This document shows, in pieces, positions 6,024 to 7,186 of a stretch of DNA of 7,186 nt. Source of the stretch: Chloroflexota bacterium (lineage in GTDB: Bacteria; Chloroflexota; Limnocylindria; Limnocylindrales; CSP1-4); NCBI GenBank assembly GCA_021802185.1, contig JAKAAV010000115.1:1-7186 (forward strand), read 5' to 3'. The position numbers and the translations under genes were made by a program. The notes below the pieces were generated by a model. That model saw nothing but the letters and a program-made list of their open reading frames with translations. It had not been told where the DNA came from and searched no databases. Positions within the stretch are counted from its first letter, which is position 1; each line of letters begins with the position of its first letter.

Positions 6024-6689
6024 ATGTTCGCGCAGCCGAGGCTCCTCCGCGTCCCGCCGTACGAGCGGGGGATCACCCTCGGCGACTTCATCCTCCCGAT
6101 CCGGATCGGCGAGCGCACTTCGGTGCGCCAGCATCACGTCGCGCTGATCCTGCTCGGAGTGCTCGTGATGGCCGTGTCGGCCCAGGTCGTGGTGCGGATC
6201 CCGGGGACGCCGGTACCGGCCACCGGCCAGACGTTCGGGGTGCTCACGGTCGCCACCGCGCTGGGTTTCCGTCGCGGAATCGCGTCGGTCGGGCTGTACC
6301 TCCTGCTCGGCTTCGTGTTCCCGATCTACGCGGGCGGCGCGAGCGGGATCTCGCACGTCGTCGCCCTGCGCGACGGCCATCTCGTCGCGGGCGCGACCGG
6401 AGGCTATCTGGTCGGGTTCGTGCTGTCCGCCGCCGTCGTCGGCCGCCTCGCGGAGCTCGGCTGGGATCGGCGCTACGCCGGCGCGCTCGCGGCCATGCTG
6501 CTCGGCAACGCGCTCGTGTACGTGATCGGGCTGCCGTGGCTGGCCGCCGCGGCCGGCCTGACCGCCGGCGAGGCGGTCCGGCAGGGCCTGCTGCCGTTCG
6601 TGCTCGGCGACGCCGTGAAGTTCGCGCTTGCTGCTGCGGTCTTCCCGGTTGGCTGGTGGATCGTGGGACGGCGGCCGAGCGACCGCTGA
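6024..6689 (+). CDS. bioY: BioY, biotin-binding S component of an ECF transporter
   Basis: The 221-residue membrane protein takes up biotin. Conserved BioY features are PGTPVPATGQTFGVL (60-74), GFRRGIASVGLYLLLGFVFP (81-100), ATGGYLVGF (124-132) and PFVLGDAVK (191-199), where Asp196 and Lys199 form the DxxK pair conserved in the family. About six hydrophobic segments are present, starting near 39, 66, 86, 122, 150 and 187. Two oddities: about 38 mostly polar residues precede the first TM, and the loop between YAGGASG and ATGGY is about 10 residues longer than I expect. The frame stays open upstream to 5913, but that stretch is an Arg/Ser-rich shadow of the lipid-kinase gene, so I place the start at 6024. 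No EcfA, EcfT, BioM or BioN gene is nearby; it would need a shared module from elsewhere or act alone. Confidence 0.9.
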   Translation: MFAQPRLLRVPPYERGITLGDFILPIRIGERTSVRQHHVALILLGVLVMAVSAQVVVRIPGTPVPATGQTFGVLTVATALGFRRGIASVGLYLLLGFVFPIYAGGASGISHVVALRDGHLVAGATGGYLVGFVLSAAVVGRLAELGWDRRYAGALAAMLLGNALVYVIGLPWLAAAAGLTAGEAVRQGLLPFVLGDAVKFALAAAVFPVGWWIVGRRPSDR

Positions 6690-6767
6690 CCATTCCGGCG
6701 GCGCGCTCGCGCTGACGCCGCTCTCCTGCGCGCTCGCACCTCGCCCGTGCCGACGAGTCGGCCGATG

Positions 6768-6794
6768 GAGGCGCCGCCCCGGTGGCGGCCCCTC
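6768..6794. terminator. Strong GC hairpin between convergent genes, possible bidirectional terminator
   Basis: GAGG-C-GCCGCC (6768-6778) pairs with GGCGGC-C-CCTC (6784-6794): ten base pairs with one C-C mismatch and a 5-nt loop CCGGT. It lies 78 nt after the bioY stop and about 147 nt beyond the end of the facing yqeC-like gene, a suitable site for ending both transcripts. No T-run follows on either strand, so classical intrinsic termination is not assured. Confidence 0.4.
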
Positions 6795-6907
6795 AGAGGA
6801 GGCTCACGCCGGCGTCCCGGAGGCTTCGACACGCCCGACGCGGGACCATCAAACCCCGGATGCGTCGTCCCGGCCGTCCCCGCCGGTCCGGTGGCTCGAA
6901 GCTGTCG

Positions 6908-6943
6908 CCGCTCCCGCTCCCGCCCCCGCTCCCGCCTCCGCTC
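6908..6943. repeat. Hexamer repeat (CCGCTC)6, imperfect
   Basis: Six consecutive 6-bp units read CCGCTC, CCGCTC, CCGCCC, CCGCTC, CCGCCT, CCGCTC. The array ends inside the stop codon of the minus-strand gene (6942-6944), so on that strand it begins as GAGCGG units right after translation ends. The rest of the gap at 6690-6941 shows the hairpin at 6768-6794 and nothing else I can support. Confidence 0.65.
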
Positions 6944-7186
6944 ACGCTTCGGCGATGGGGACGCCTGAACCCCCATCCAGAGGCGTCTCGCGCAGCGTGA
7001 TCGCACGCTCCACGCTCGCACAGGAAGCCAGCACGCCAGTCAGCGCCTGCGCCGCTTCCTCGGTCGCCGGCGTCACTCCGGTGATCGCCATGACGACCCG
7101 CGCCCCCGCCGGAACCCGTTTCAGGCCGCCGTTCGGGTGCAGCAGCACCGCCGCAAGCCCCTCGATCGTGAGCCGATCGCCGGGTT
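6942..7186 (-). CDS. yqeC: YqeC-like protein, C-terminal part (5' end outside the window)
   Basis: The minus-strand frame is open from the window edge to a TGA at 6944-6942, giving about 80 C-terminal residues. The stretch GDRLTIEGLAAVLLHP followed by NGGLKRVPAGARVVM matches the end of YqeC, a putative accessory protein of selenium-dependent molybdenum hydroxylases, where LT-x-E, a HPxGGLKxVPxGARV-like segment and then a short beta strand and helix are typical. The following segment reads AITGVTPATEEAAQAL where the family often has a LLNxVD-like phrase, so the match is good but not perfect. The tail ends in VPIAEA. The internal GTG at 7148 is not the start, because similarity continues upstream of it. 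The gene converges on bioY. Its nucleotide-binding N-terminal half cannot be seen, and I rely on remembered family features. Confidence 0.6.
   Translation of the reverse strand, partial: PGDRLTIEGLAAVLLHPNGGLKRVPAGARVVMAITGVTPATEEAAQALTGVLASCASVERAITLRETPLDGGSGVPIAEA

Noticed and set aside
4778..6118. 446-codon minus-strand frame opposite the lipid kinase
   Set aside because: No motifs, Arg-rich, antisense to a gene with canonical kinase motifs.
6795..6907. Possible tRNA or structured RNA between bioY and the yqeC-like gene
   Set aside because: TCGA-containing segments suggested a T-arm, but no acceptor stem or cloverleaf could be assembled on either strand.
6747..6968. 73-codon plus-strand ORF in the gap after bioY
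   Set aside because: Arg/Pro-rich, crosses the hairpin and hexamer array, overlaps the yqeC-like stop, and has no ribosome-binding site.

Overview
The window is very GC-rich, with G or C at most third codon positions. It reads as ordinary chromosomal DNA from a high-GC bacterium. A secreted CAP-domain protein with a long Pro-Thr tail, an orphan BioY with a long N-terminal extension and a YqeC-like protein would fit an uncultured Chloroflexota lineage. Actinomycetota cannot be excluded, and the assignment is inference only. I see no mobile element, CRISPR array, rRNA or tRNA.

Layout. Positions 1-137 may hold the 5' end of a gene on the minus strand that leaves the window. It is divergent from a secreted CAP/SCP-domain protein (236-1318, +). 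A 196-bp gap with a possible terminator hairpin and a good promoter/ribosome-binding-site pair leads into an ABC exporter: ATPase (1515-2267) and a double-FtsX permease (2278-4869), 10 bp apart. A possible 51-residue small ORF (4869-5024) exactly bridges the permease stop and the start of a diacylglycerol/lipid-kinase family protein (5021-6013). A BioY biotin transporter component (6024-6689) follows. After a 252-bp gap with a strong GC hairpin, a convergent partial gene (6942-7186, -) encodes the C-terminal end of a YqeC-like protein.

How the genes fit together. The ATPase and permease form one type VII (MacB/LolCDE-like) exporter. The lipid kinase follows closely and may be in the same transcript, which would link the exporter to envelope or lipid handling; this is inference. 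BioY probably works with ECF module proteins encoded elsewhere. The CAP and bioY starts lack a Shine-Dalgarno sequence and instead have a TANNNT box 6-7 nt upstream, which suggests leaderless transcripts; the ATPase and lipid kinase starts have clear Shine-Dalgarno sequences.

I found no convincing undescribed system. The points most worth checking are the ABC signature motif reading LAFGE instead of LSGGQ, the altered conserved motifs in the lipid kinase, the bridging small ORF, and the leaderless-type starts.
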